From Acanthornis magna (lineage: Eukaryota; Chordata; Aves; Passeriformes; Acanthizidae): DNA of 64,000 nt. A model generated the notes under the pieces. The model ran no database searches. It was not told where the DNA came from and worked only from the letters and a program-made list of their open reading frames with translations. The stretch covers positions 11,899,501 through 11,963,500 of the forward strand of contig JAWUZG010000036.1 in the NCBI GenBank assembly GCA_036785705.1, in the 5' to 3' direction. Position numbers and translations under genes: made by a program. Below are positions 1 to 11,794 of the stretch, in pieces (the stretch's first letter is position 1; every line of letters starts with the position of its first letter).

Positions 1-1792
1 AGAACATCAGCACGGGGCTCCCCTCTGCTCCTGGGGGATCTCCCACACTACGTGCAGATCTGCAGGACGGGGAAGCCAAGCGCTCTGTTTTGCTTTGCAA
101 AGGGGGTGGATATTTGGCACAGTCCAGGGAACAACTGACTTCAGAGTTGTCCTTTTCTGGGTTTTCCTGCACAAGGGAGTGAGCTAGACCACTTCCTTGT
201 TTATAAAAGGCTCCTATTTCGCCCTTCTTCTGTACAAACAGAGAATTATGATAGAGAGTACAAGGTGTTGTGGAAACTTGTTTTTGAAAGATGAATTGTG
301 GAAACTTGAATGAGAACTGGATTGCATTTCCAATTACTGGGCCCAAATCCTTCTCTCAGTTACTCCCATAAAGCCAGAGTAACTAGCCAGTGTAATCAAA
401 GTTATTTCAGCTACCTCTAATGTGACAGGAAAAGTCATGTCTGATGACACTCAGACTCACAGCATTTCCCTAGTATCTTCCAGTTGCATTTAAATTACTT
501 TTCTAGTAGTCCAACAGGATGGATGTTGTTCAGGGAGTGATAAGCCTGTAAATATTTTCTTTGTTAAAAAGAAATGCCGAACTCACTCTTGTCCTCTGGG
601 AATGTGACATTGACAGGTGTTAGGGTTCAAAGATCAGAAAACAATAGCATTAACTTTGGAATGGACATGGGTTTCTGACCTGGTGTGGTGAGTGGAAAAT
701 TCACTCACCAAAGCCTTGGGAAATTAAACACTCCCCACTCTTCTGACTCTTTCATACTGTATAAGCTTTCCTTCACAGGCTTGACTTATCTTTGCTTATT
801 TTGAAACATGTTTGAAGATTTTGTTCTTGGTATGCATCATATGATGTTATTATGTGATATGATTGTGTAGGGGTTACTGTGGAGTAGGACTGTTCAGATC
901 CTGGTTGTACTGGCAACCTAAGAAGCTTGTGTATACACGTGTGTGTAAATGTGTGTGCTTTTGGGGAGCAGTCATTCTGTATTAAGATAATACATGGGAT
1001 TTTTTTTTCTCCTTAATCCTGCTCTTGTTGCATATTTATGACCACGTGCCTGTACTTAATGCAGTGAAGCTGTTCGGTGATACCAAGATTATCACAACTC
1101 AGATAAATACTGTATACATCAGTAGAAAAAGGCAATCCCACCATGTGGGAACAGCATTGTCTGGCCATCATGGTTTCAGGCATTGTACTTGTCCTGTAGC
1201 TCTTTGAGTTTTGCAAAAGAAGCCCTCATTATATGCTGTGTGTGCATTTCAGTCTGACATTTTCAGGTGTCTCATGTGATTCTGCTTAAAGTACAATCCA
1301 TATTTATCCCCAAATAGTGTCTTTGTATTTAAAGACTGTAATTTAGTCACCAGCGTTTCTCTGTCTGCAGCTGGACTACCTTGCAAGTGCATCAAACTCA
1401 TCTCTTGAAGCAATAGAGGTCTCTGAGATTTGAATGCATCCATTTGTGTGTGTGGGTGAGCAGGCAAAGTTCCCGCTGGCTCTAAGAGAGTACTCACATG
1501 CTGTACATAGTCCAAACATGCCTCCTTCCTGGCCTTTATTTGCAATTCAAACAGAAACAATAATAAAGCAAACTTCAGCCAAAGTTCTTTCTCCAAACTT
1601 GGCTAAGGTTTCTCTGCATGAATCCCCTCTGTCCCAGCCCCTTGTTTATCCCTTTCAAAGAAAGAAACCCTTCTCCCATCCCTGTTGGGGCCAACAGGAT
1701 CCACCTGCCAGCACGAGGCAGCTCTGTATTTTTGTGCAGGACGCTGGTACCTGAGCAGAACATGACTAAGCAGAGCTGCTCTCCCTGTGCAG
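1..1792. other. Unique non-coding sequence, nothing recognised
   Basis: AT-leaning vertebrate-type sequence. Open frames here are short and overlap on both strands, for example near 1,249-1,877, where minus- and plus-strand frames shadow each other. None matches a protein family I know. No transposon tail or simple repeat longer than a few units is visible. Confidence 0.6.
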
Positions 1793-2026
1793 GAAAGGGA
1801 CACCCAGTCGCAAGAGCTGTACTCAGTGCCTGTGTCAACTTCTTAAGGACAGTGTACAAAATCAGAAAAAGCAGCAAGAGAACTGAGAATACCTCTGTGA
1901 GACAGAGTTATGGAGAGCTAATAAAATTAGTAGAGTTTATGGAAGAACTTCAGCAAGTGTGTGGATCAGTTTGTAAGGCACTGTACAGACAGAGGGTATC
2001 AGACACAATGGAGATATTTAATCAGA
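1793..2026 (+). other. Exon-like open segment (unidentified)
   Basis: Seen in the sequence: a pyrimidine-rich acceptor (ctgctctccctgtgcag) ends at 1,792. The next 234 bases are open in one frame, entered with two bases of a split codon and left with one. They end at a consensus donor, GTGAGT, starting at 2,027. The conceptual 77-residue stretch is Lys/Arg-rich near its start and helical-looking near its end (ELIKLVEFMEELQQV). I do not recognise it. The frame continues upstream past the acceptor without a stop, so the boundary rests only on the splice motif. The length is normal for an internal exon. It may be a real exon of an unknown gene, a non-coding transcript exon or chance. Inference only. 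Confidence 0.2.
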
Positions 2027-4060
2027 GTGAGTCTTAAGACTTAATGTCCAGGCGTTGAGGCTAGACAGATTTACACTGGAAATAAAATGCATATTTTTAA
2101 TACCAGGTTTGACATATGCACAGATTAATTTATTAAGATGTGTGTTAAATGCCCTATCATACAAAACCTTTTAGCCCCTCAAGACGATTTCTTCAGGCAG
2201 AAATTCCTGGGGAAATGAGGTGTAGAAAGTAGAAATCCAAAGCAGACAGCTCAGAAGTGCTGTCCCTTGCCTTTGAAATGACAGCTGGTCCTCCCCAGTG
2301 CACTGCCAGCATCAATATAATGGAATATCAAACTGGCAATATGACATTGGTCCTTTATTCCAACCCATGGCCAGTATTTTTATTGCTGATCCCACTCATT
2401 AGCCATATCATACTCCTGACTCCAGGACAAAGAGGCTGAGGTCAGTATGTTAATATGCTTCAGGAAGAGGTGCCCCAGTGCTGCCCCCACTTTGAGTGTG
2501 GTGTAAAAGTGAGCATTCCCAGAAAATACCAAAGAAAGATCAAAGGTCGTCCTTATCAGCTGGAGTGCTTGGTGGTTTGTGTTAGCATTTTGCAACATTG
2601 TCCTTACACAGATGAGAGATGAAGTGACAGGTCCTGTCATGGTGCCCAGAAATTTTCACTCTGTGACCAGAGTTTTGACATACAATATGGTCAAAGCAGT
2701 AAGGAATGAGGGTACTGCGTGCACTGACCCTTTTTCTGTGGGATTCATTCCTCTCCTCCTTCAGACAAAAAAAGAAAATAGATTTTCACTTTACACTAGG
2801 TATCATGAGCACCTCTTCCCACAGCAAATGCCTTACACAGCGTTATTTTATGCTCCAGCAGAAGGACACAAGGTCTGTAGGAGTCACACTTCTGCATGAG
2901 GAGATTCCTAACTGATGGGAGGGACTCTCCAGGATGGGGAACTCTCTTCCCGTAAAAAAGGCTGTTCGTTTCACATTAAGTTTTAATTTAGCAGAACAAT
3001 TGCTTGCTTTCTTCAGAGGTGGAGAACATGTTCCATGAACAAAGACTGTCTATAACCATTAACTCTGGCCCCACTAAGCAAGAGGTCAGGTTTATTTTCC
3101 ATACTCTCTGCCTGTCAGACATGTTTTCCCTTGTTCCATTCTACTGCTTTTCATCAGGTCACTCTTATTAGAATTCATGCATGGAAAAAAAGGAAGAAAA
3201 CAATTATTTCCTTTAAAGCAAAATCAATTCAAATATCAACATGAAAGACAGGAATCAGAAAACAGCAGCCAAATTTAGAAATAAGCTTTGATTTTTGACC
3301 AAGCAGAGCACATCTCACGGCTGTAACAGGACAAGAACAAATATTTTTCTGGACGCAGCAACTGGGAACAAAAAAGTATGACAGTTTTAAAGGATGGAGA
3401 AATTCAGATTGGAGTTAGCTACAGCTTGCTTTCACTATAGTGTAATCACAAGCAAGGGAGGGAAAAAGGGAGTAATTCAAGATTTATTTTTGCCACCAAA
3501 TTTTGTTCTGAGAAATTTAGAATTTGGCATTACATCAAATGTCTAGGCCATTAATCACCTTTAAAATACTCTTTGCTTTTACATTTTCCTTTTTTGATTA
3601 ATAAGGGTATTTTGTCAGTGACAAAGATATAAAGCCCCACTCATAGATTCTCTTAGCAAAAGAAATCCCACAGACAGACTGATAGGTTTTGGGTTTTTTT
3701 GGTCTAAGGGAATACAGTCTTAAGATTCCTGAGAAAACCTGTGAAAGAAAAGATTATCTCATGCTTGAGTATCTTCCAAACTTTGCAAAGAGCAAAGCTG
3801 CACTGGTTTAAGTGTTTGGGGCATAGGAGTAGCAGCTCTAACTCAGTTCAAAGGCAGAAGGACACCAGAGGTCATCTTGCTCTGGTGCAGGCTTGGCTCC
3901 AAAACTCTCGGCAATTACAGGGAAGACGGTGGCACCTTGGAAGCTCTGGTGTAAGTGGGGCTGGGCAGCTGAGACCTGTGCCACCCACAGGAGCAGATGC
4001 TCTGCTGGTGGGTCAGCTGTTCTGTGGCTTCCCCACGGGTGAAAAACATCCAGCCGTGGG
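2027..4060. other. Unique non-coding sequence, nothing recognised
   Basis: No recognised repeat or gene. The stretch from about 2,940 to 3,740 is AT-rich, with stops in all frames. A 143-codon open frame spans 3,741-4,172 but has no recognisable domain and no in-frame context. Confidence 0.55.
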
Positions 4061-4068
4061 TATAAAAA
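4061..4068 (+). promoter_or_regulatory. TATA-box-like motif
   Basis: TATAAAAA preceded by GGG is a very good match to a core TATA box. It lies in a locally GC-richer stretch (about 3,880-4,160). No initiator, known first exon or coding start can be tied to it, so a promoter role is inference. A chance match is quite possible in 64 kb. Confidence 0.12.
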
Positions 4069-6538
4069 CCTGTTTGAGGTGCCAGCTGAAGTCTCCTCTC
4101 CTCAGGCTGGGGTGCAGCTGTGCCTATGGTATCACTCTCGTCAGAGAGCAGGATCTGGTCCCAGAGAGATGAAGATGAGTGAAAAGCAAAGAATGCTCTC
4201 TCCCTTTGCTTTGGCACACAAGGCTCTCCTTGTGACAATCTCACTCAAAAGAAGAAACACAGCACCCCCGTTCCAAAGAATAATATGTCTGAGCTAAACC
4301 ACAAGCAAAGTCACAAAAAAAGGCTGGGGTAGTGAAAGGCAGTGCATCTATCATGAAACCTAGATATAGCAGCGACATTGAGGAGGTTGTTTTCTCAGCA
4401 AATAAACCATTGAGCCCCCGATCACATATTCCCCTTTGGAAACAGGCTGCCCTCAGCCATGGGTCTGTTATTCTCAAGTTCAGTTTGTTTTGCTCAGTTT
4501 TGTTTGTTTCTGTAGTCCCTTCACAGTTTTTCCAAAAGGGACACTAGCACACAGACACACACAAAGTGGAAAAAAAATGTTTTGCTTTCTGGAAACCCCG
4601 TGGCTAAGAACACCTAAAATGTCAGCTGCCAGTTTATTTAGACATGACAAGGCATATGACTAGATATGGAACACAGCTGAGACCAATTCTATTCTCTTCG
4701 TGTTATTATATAAATATCTTCTGAAAAAAAAAAAATAGAAGAAGAAAATTAGGTAGGGGGTTGAACTGGGGAGACCTAGCATTTCCAAATGTAGACTTTT
4801 CTTGCTATTCCCTTTCCACGTGCGCATTCTCACGATAACCAAAGTTTGCATATGCATATACCCTCTTTTCCTCTGCAGTTTATAAGTGGGTAAAATAACT
4901 GGTATTAATCTTTCTTCCCTGCCTGTGCCAGTGGTACTCAAAAGGACTGGGTGGGGAGAAAGAGGAGAGGTCTGCCTAGTCCTTTGGTCAACTGACACCC
5001 CAAACCCACTTGTGGCAAAATCCCTCTGTTCCAGCAGAAACCAAGATGGGAACTTCTGCTCAGGTTTCTCTGCTCCTTGGCTCGTGTTTGTAGCCATGGC
5101 TGGATGGAGGGATGAAGCAGAAATTGCCCTGGTACTCAAACACTGTGCATACAGCAGAGCATGGCTTCGAGGCAAACGCCAGGATGTAGCACATTTCATC
5201 CTTGCTCACTGGAATTACCTTAACTTCTTACGAGATCAATTAAAGGAGAGACTAGATGACAGAATAGGAACAAAGTATTTCTCTACATGAACTGTTTATT
5301 GGGTTACTAAGATTATCTTGCATCAGTAAGCAGGACACGGTGATGCATGCAACCTAGGAAGAAGAGGCTGAAGCCCCTTAGGGCAATTCAGATGGAGAAT
5401 CCCACCTGCTAACATCTATCAGGGTATTACTTTTCCTACATACTGTACCACTGTGATAGGACTAGGTTAGCTGTCTGGCTCCTCCTGCATTTTGTGGAGC
5501 GAAGTCCTTAGTGTCACATGGGCAGAAAATCAGTGTCTCTTAAGCTGCTCTTTGCCCAAAGACCTGTGAAAGGAAGAGGTAGGTTCTGCTCCTGAAGATT
5601 GCAGAATAGGGCAAAGGGACCCTGTGCTTGGCCTCTGCTAAAGTGCAGGAGATGGTGGGATCAAATGGCGGTGATAAGAAGGCTCCTCCAAAGACCTGCC
5701 ATTGCAGAGTCCAAAGAGGCACGGGAATTATGGGATGTCACCAGTTAGGAGAGACGGTGGAGCTCAGCAGCAGACCTTTGAAATTCACAGGGAAAGCTAT
5801 CTAGATGTGAAACTGAATAAAGAAACACAGAATTTCCCAACAATATCCCCTTTTTGTTTGTGTACACTACCGGCACTGTCACATGAAATGAGGAAAACAT
5901 AATGTGTCATTTTGAAGGACATACCAAGGTGCTAAAGAGCTGCTGGCTCTCAGAGACACTGACTCTGCTACATCTGGTCACTTCCCCCACCGAGGAGCCT
6001 GGGGCTGATGGCTGGTAAAGCATGGCTGGGGTAGCACAGGCCTAGCTGGTGCGTGACCTGTAATTCCGCAGTTAGAGGAAACTGCCTGCAAGAATGCAGG
6101 AGAAATTAGAGGAATTAACTCTGTTCTGTTAATAGTAGAACTGTCAGTCTAGTTCTTTGGTTAAAGTGCACATGAATTCCTGTAAGCAACCAATAGCTCT
6201 AAAGGCCTTTAACTAGAAGTCTGGTCACCTTCCATCCCACTTTGCCTGACCTTGAGCCTTAATTAGAAGGTCTGTGATTCATGACTAAACAGAATAATTG
6301 CATAAAACAGAGCAGAAAGCCATCCAGACATAACTGGATTTACTCTAAATATGAACATTTGTGCATGTACTGATCATCATCAGGATAATAACATGGTACA
6401 TTCCAGATCTTTGTATATATTAGAGCAAAACAAATGGCCCCAGGTGGTTTCTGAAATGAACAAAATCCTGCTCTCAGTCTGCAACTGTTAATTTTTAACT
6501 ACTACTTGCATTCCTCTTACTTTACATATTAAACCCAC
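4069..6538. other. Unique non-coding sequence with one poly(A) run
   Basis: Contains a 12-base A run at 4,724-4,735. A 179-codon minus-strand frame at 4,660-5,199 runs through that tract, giving a Phe/Tyr-rich C-terminal segment, and has no recognisable domain. I judge it spurious. Nothing else stands out. Confidence 0.55.
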
Positions 6539-6895
6539 TTGTCATCAGTTATTGATTTCATAGCTTTAGCATTCAGTGAAGGAAAACAAACTGGAACAGA
6601 AAAAAGAAAATCCGTGTCAGGGTGTGTTCCACTTTGTGTGCCATTTAGTAAAAGACGTACAAACTGCCTATCCCTTTGGCATTGTCCAGCCTCCTCATCC
6701 TTCCCCCTGGCTGCAAAACAGCAGAGGAAAAAGAGGTCGTGTTTTGCAGAAGGAGATGAGCTCTCTTCCTTCCGTGGCCCCCTGAGTGTGTCTCCACTCT
6801 TTCTAAACAGCACACGTATGGGCAGCGCTCAAATGCAGTTGCTGAATAACATGGAAAAAACCTCAGTTCAAGTTCTGGTTTGGCACTGGGATACA

Positions 6896-6931
6896 CCCCT
6901 TCTGCTTCCCCTCCTGCTTCCCCTCCTGCAC
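6896..6931 (+). repeat. 12-bp unit repeated three times
   Basis: The unit is CCCCTCCTGCTT. The first copy differs at one base and the third at two, in its last bases. It is pyrimidine-rich on the plus strand. A fourth partial CTGCTT follows. Confidence 0.8.
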
Positions 6932-7220
6932 CTGCTTGTGCCAGGAAGGGAACAGGAGGTTTATTCTCCAGTAACTCCCCTCCCCTCTTCCCCCACAGAG
7001 CAGCCTTTGCTGCTGGGTGTGCTCTCTGTGGATATCTGGCTTCTTCAAGCAGAAAGTTTTGACAACAACACAAATGTTGCTGTTCTGCCAAGGGCTACAA
7101 CATCCCAGAGTCGGGATCCAGCCCTTGATATTCTTCAGCAGATATTTTTAAACATTTTGGACAACCATAGCTACAGAGTTTCTGAATTCAGATGTGATAA
7201 AACCCTTCAAAGGCTTCAAC

Positions 7221-7252
7221 TGGCCAATTACAGATACCAGATTCCAGCTGCC
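7221..7252 (+). repeat. 32-bp dispersed motif, copy 1
   Basis: Matches 9,802-9,833 at 31 of 32 bases, in the same orientation, 2.58 kb away. It begins TGGCCAATTACAGAT and ends CCAGCTGCC. The flanks do not align. It could be two remnants of an old repeat or a local duplication. Confidence 0.6.
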
Positions 7253-7378
7253 ATATCTGTGAACGCTCATCAACATTTTACTTTCGTGAAGTCCAAGCAC
7301 CTACAGTCAGGTGCTCAGCCCTTTACAGCCAGGAGGTATGCCAGCCACATCCTGATGGTGCAGAGACTTGCAGCATGA

Positions 7379-9801
7379 CCTCTCCCCTACACCCTTACAC
7401 TATTGATATTTCTAGAAATTCGGGCTTTACTTTATGAAATGACATCCCACTTCTGTAGGCAGAGTTGACCCAAAAAGAGATGGCACCAGTGGATGTGTAT
7501 TAGCTGCAATACTTTGGACATGGATTCTGAGATTTTATTTGGCCTGTAATTAAGGCTTGATAAAATGGAGCATTTATCAAATCTAAATGCAGTAGGAATA
7601 TTCCTCTCTTGATGAAGCAGTTATTTTTTGGGGAATTGTGTACACATCCCAGCCAGTATAGCATTGAGAAAGGAGTATAAACAAAGGAGTAATGTCAAAG
7701 AATTAGGCAAAAGGGAAACCTATGCTTCAACCATGACGAACATAGTAAATCTAAAGGCAGCAGAAGTGCCTGATCAGAGAAGGCACACAATTACCTGTGT
7801 AATACTACCTGGCTGCTTAAACTAACTCAAGAATTGCAGTGCAATTCTTGTATTATCTGGGGTCAATTTTTTTTCCTCTTCTTTTGCCCAGTTCCTTGAG
7901 GAACAGTGTTACGGATTCATTTGTCCCCAACTCCGGTCTCTCTTTGGGGTCAGAGGCCCAAGGCAGAGGGCAGCACTGAATACAGGTCCAGACGGGGGGT
8001 CCCTGCCTCAAGTGTGTCACCATAGAGTGGTTGCATGTATCCACCCCCAACACAGCCACAGGGCTTTCAGTAACACAACTGGCAAGTAAATCATCGTGCC
8101 TTAGTATTTTGAAAATGTTTTAACAGTCTAAGAAACTACATTAATTGAGTGGAGAGGGTGTTGCCTTCTTTAGAGGAGACCCTGAGTACCTGTGCAGTAT
8201 CAGATGCAAATAGGTAATGGAATTCTCAGGAAGAAAGGAGAATTGAATGTTTTCAGGATAAATTTGGGAACCAAATCTCTCTTTTAATTGTGGACTCTTT
8301 CAGATACCAGTTATTTCAAATAAATTAATTTTTACTAAATTTATTTGATCAAAACTAACAAAAATAATTTCTCTTTCTGAATACTTACCATCCACAGGGA
8401 ATTATTGTTTGAATTTTTACTCAACAGCACATATTAGAATATCTGGTAGTATAATGTAGGGAAGGAGTTCACTATTCACAATGATGGCACCATTTCCTGG
8501 TCTGCTGTGCTGCTCAGCCCTGCTCTCAGGGTCTCCTGAATGGTGAAACACACACGCAAATGGCTCAGTCCATTACTGCCTGGCACCCCTCCTAATTCCT
8601 GCCTTCACTGAGCACTGCAGGAGCAAGCTGCTAGCGCAAAGCTCTCAAGAAGTCCATTGCAGAGGAAGGTTATTAACCTCTGCTGTTTCCACCAGAGAAC
8701 ACCTGCCTCCTGAAGGTTAATTTTCTGATTTCCCTGTTTGCACTTGTTCTGTCCCCAAAGGAGGAGCCCACTGACGACTTCCTAAATCAAGAAGAACCTA
8801 ATGAAAGTGTGCATACCTTTGGAGATATCTCTGTATGGCTCCCAGCTCCTAGCTATCCAGCATGAAAATCTAGAACAACCCCAGTGCTGTTGATGGGTTA
8901 AATCCTTGACCCGGAAAGCTGCTAAATTTCATCAAATTTCAGAGAGCATCTCAAAATCAGTTTTTGCATGACTCTGAAGCAGTGGTCGTGCTGACATGCT
9001 GAAGGAGTTTTGCATGTTACTTTCTCTCCCAGGAGCAAAAAATGAATGCAATGTCTCCTCTTTGGTATTATCTTTTTTCTTCATCAGTGAAACCACTCTA
9101 GCAGTGGGGTCTGGGAGATGAAATCTTCAGCAGATTTTTGTGATAGGACTGCAAAATTTTGCTAATATAATTTTTTAAACACACATTTGCTAGTTTCTTC
9201 CTGTATTTGCATGTGTTTGATTTTCATATCATAGTCATAGGTTCTTTAAGTCCGCTGAAGCGGGGAGAGCATATAATGTCATAAACTGCTATATATAGTA
9301 TCTTGGTCTATGGATACTTGATGGACTCCTTAATGTACCTATAATTTAGCTGACATGCAAAAGGTGCAAAGAGTTCACAAAACTTTGACTCCTTGTACCG
9401 AATAATCTGCTTCATTCCTTGCAATAAAAATAAATGTGGCAGGGAACTGCACTGTTCTTGAGGCTGAGGTGTCCAAATGTTTTTTTTAGCAACTGGGCTC
9501 CTTTTTAGCCTCAAAATTCATGCAAGCAAGTTCCTTGTTCTGACCTTTGTGTAAGTGGTTTTTAGATGTGCATTCTATATTTCTGGTGCCTGATTTGAAG
9601 CAGAGTCTGGATGCAGAACTGCCAGACATTCATTCCTATAATTATTCTCACACATGCTCCCGCTGTCACCACAAGACAGCTTTAGAGCAGGCTGAAGCTA
9701 GAAGAGACGGTGCCACATCCACATGTTCTCCAGCTCCTCATTCTGACCCTCTGCCCTATGCCTAGAACTCATTCAGACAGAGTTATGTCCCTGCCAGGTT
9801 T
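7379..9801. other. Unique non-coding sequence, nothing recognised
   Basis: AT-leaning sequence with no repeat family I can name. The interval 8,060-9,307 has almost no open frames on either strand. A weak microexon-like pattern (acceptor near 9,490, GTAAGT near 9,550) was seen but is too short to support. Confidence 0.55.
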
Positions 9802-9833
9802 TGGCCAATTACAGATGCCAGATTCCAGCTGCC
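9802..9833 (+). repeat. 32-bp dispersed motif, copy 2
   Basis: Second copy of the motif at 7,221-7,252, with one mismatch (G for A at base 16 of the unit). Sequence on either side is unrelated to the first copy. Confidence 0.6.
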
Positions 9834-11648
9834 CGATTCTCTGTACTCAACCAGGGATGTTGCTTCTCCTCATTTTTCCAAAGAACAGGTGGTTACCAGA
9901 CAAATCAGTGATGCTGAAATAGAAGAGTCAGACAACAGACACTAGGAGTTGGGACCCAAATTCAGTCTTCTCTTTTAGTCTTAATCCTCTCTGCACTTCC
10001 AAGCCCCTTTTGTAGCATCAACCTGAAGTGTAGTGACAGCTAAAGATTATCAGGAAAATGATCCTGTGAAGAGTAACAGAAGTGTCATCATTGATTAAAG
10101 ACTAAAGCAAATGGGATCACATTAAGCCCATGAAAGAAACCTTATTTCTAAAAAATTCTGTGTTGTATTTTATAAATTCATCTTTAAGCATTCACTTGTA
10201 TTTCATAGAAATCTGCTTAAGAGAATATATGCTGAGAGAATACACATGAAACACCTATTGCTTTAGTCCTTCCTACACACAGTGTTGGGGATCAGGAAAT
10301 ATGAATGCAAAAAACCATTAACCTAAAAGCAGGGGAAAAAACCCCATTCCTCCTGAGGCCTGTAGAGGCAAGACCATCTTCTGAGTCAGGAGAAACTGCA
10401 ATTAGAAGGCATTCTCAAGTGCAAGAAAGTTATTTTGGTTTTGATCAATGCTAATTTTATTGACAAAAATGTCCGGATGGGATTATGAAAGGCTGCATGA
10501 CTCACAGGTGCATACAAGCAGGTATAGAAAAGACCAGAAGAGAAAGTGGACTTTCTCCTGCCTGCAGTGGAGTGAATCACAGTCCAGAGAGGTGGGGAAG
10601 ATGTGCCCACTGCCCCAGCCACTGCCTTGCACTGCAACACACACACACAAACATACACTTAGATACACAAAAATACATGCATTCAGTGCGTGCTCTCTCT
10701 GGTCCAGGTCATGTCTGAAAGTCACTGCAGTGTTCTAGATTGCTGAAGCCATTTTAAAAGGTAGCTGAATGTGTCCTAACAATCACAGCTTATTCCCTCT
10801 ACTCTCCTGTTTGCAGCCTGGCAGCTGTTGAGGCATGTGGGATGCTCAAGACTGTGTGGCTGTGATTGCTCTGTTTGGAGAGGGAAGTCCTGAGGAACGG
10901 CACTCCCACAGGCTCCTCAACCACAGTGCTGTCCCTGCAGGGAGAGGCCCATCCCTGGGGAGGGAATGCCCTTACCACTTACTTATCCTTTTCTGCTGAA
11001 CAAGCACTAACAGGAAATATTAGCCTGACCTGCAAGGATGCACCTGCACTCTGAGCCTTGTCCTCTTCAGCACACTCAGTGCAGGTGGCATTTTATCTCT
11101 TTGGGCTGGTTTGTGATATCTGACCTATTTTCTTCCCCCAGCAAAAGGAGTATTTTCTTCTTTTTTTTACTTTTTGTTGTAATATCCTGAAGGCAATAAA
11201 CAGCAGAGCCTTCTTCTGTAAGAATAGATCCTGGTTTCAAGATACATTACTTCTGTCCCATTTCAGAACCATTTGTTTTCAGCCTAGTGACTTGCAGCAG
11301 CCAGCTTAGATTTGTCCAGCCTGAAAAGGGCTGAAAAACTTTGACATGCTGGGATGAGCTGCTGTTAAAGGACTGCTGTTGGTGTATCTGCCTGGTGGTG
11401 GTTTGGTTTCCATCTTACTTTAATCACCTCCAAAACCCCGTCCGCCACTCTCAGCCATACACCAGGCACTCTGCTCACTTGTGCCAGTTTGCTGGCTTAA
11501 CACTGGTGGCTTCGTGGCAAAAATCTATTCTGAGAGTTTCTGAAACAAAGCCTTAATGATGTATGGCTGCCAAAGTTAGCTGTCTCACAGCTGTAATAGC
11601 ACACTGTAGGCTGCATGGCAGCCAAGTTGTCTTTGTTGCTGTATTAAG
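9834..11648. other. Unique non-coding sequence with a short CA repeat
   Basis: A small dinucleotide tract (AC)6 lies at 10,637-10,649, followed by a degenerate CA-rich stretch to about 10,680. Overlapping short frames on both strands around 10,386-10,738 read through it and are not credible genes. Confidence 0.55.
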
Positions 11649-11794
11649 TGAGGTGCGAGCGCCTGGAATGCTACAGGCAGCGAGAGCCATCGTGGGTGGC
11701 AGCTGCCTTCAGAGTCCTTGAAAGGATATGCTGCGATAACTTGATAAGGTGTTTGCATGTGTTAAAGGGCATGACATCCATGAAACGCTGGCTG
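11649..11794 (+). other. Exon-like open segment with clustered CpG (unidentified)
   Basis: A pyrimidine-rich acceptor (tgtctttgttgctgtattaag) ends at 11,648. The 146 bases after it are open in one frame, entered with two bases of a split codon and closed in phase 0. They end at GTGAGT starting 11,795. The other two plus frames contain stops. The segment carries several CpG dinucleotides, unusual against the CpG-poor background, plus an E-box (CAGCTG) and a GATA motif. The predicted 48 residues (beginning RCERLECYRQREP) match no family I know. Alternatives are a conserved enhancer or a non-coding exon. Confidence 0.22.

Larger units (their letters stand above)
6539..7378 (+). other. Longest open frame in the window, 279 codons, probably not a gene
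   Basis: The frame is open for 840 bases but has no recognisable domain, signal peptide or conserved motif. Its start codon is arbitrary. It includes a Leu/Pro-rich stretch made by a 12-bp triplication at 6,896-6,931 and then a 32-base motif that recurs at 9,802-9,833 outside any long frame. No TATA box, poly(A) signal pair or splice context supports it. It could be a long exon, a chance frame or a decayed gene. I favour chance, because the opposite strand is also open across 6,645-7,091. Confidence 0.12.

Noticed and set aside
4660..5199. 179-codon minus-strand frame
   Set aside because: Runs through a poly(A) tract, which gives an artificial Phe/Tyr-rich end; no family resemblance or splice context.
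6539..7378. 279-codon frame as a protein-coding gene
   Set aside because: No domain, no promoter or poly(A) context, a long opposite-strand frame also present, and two short repeats inside it.
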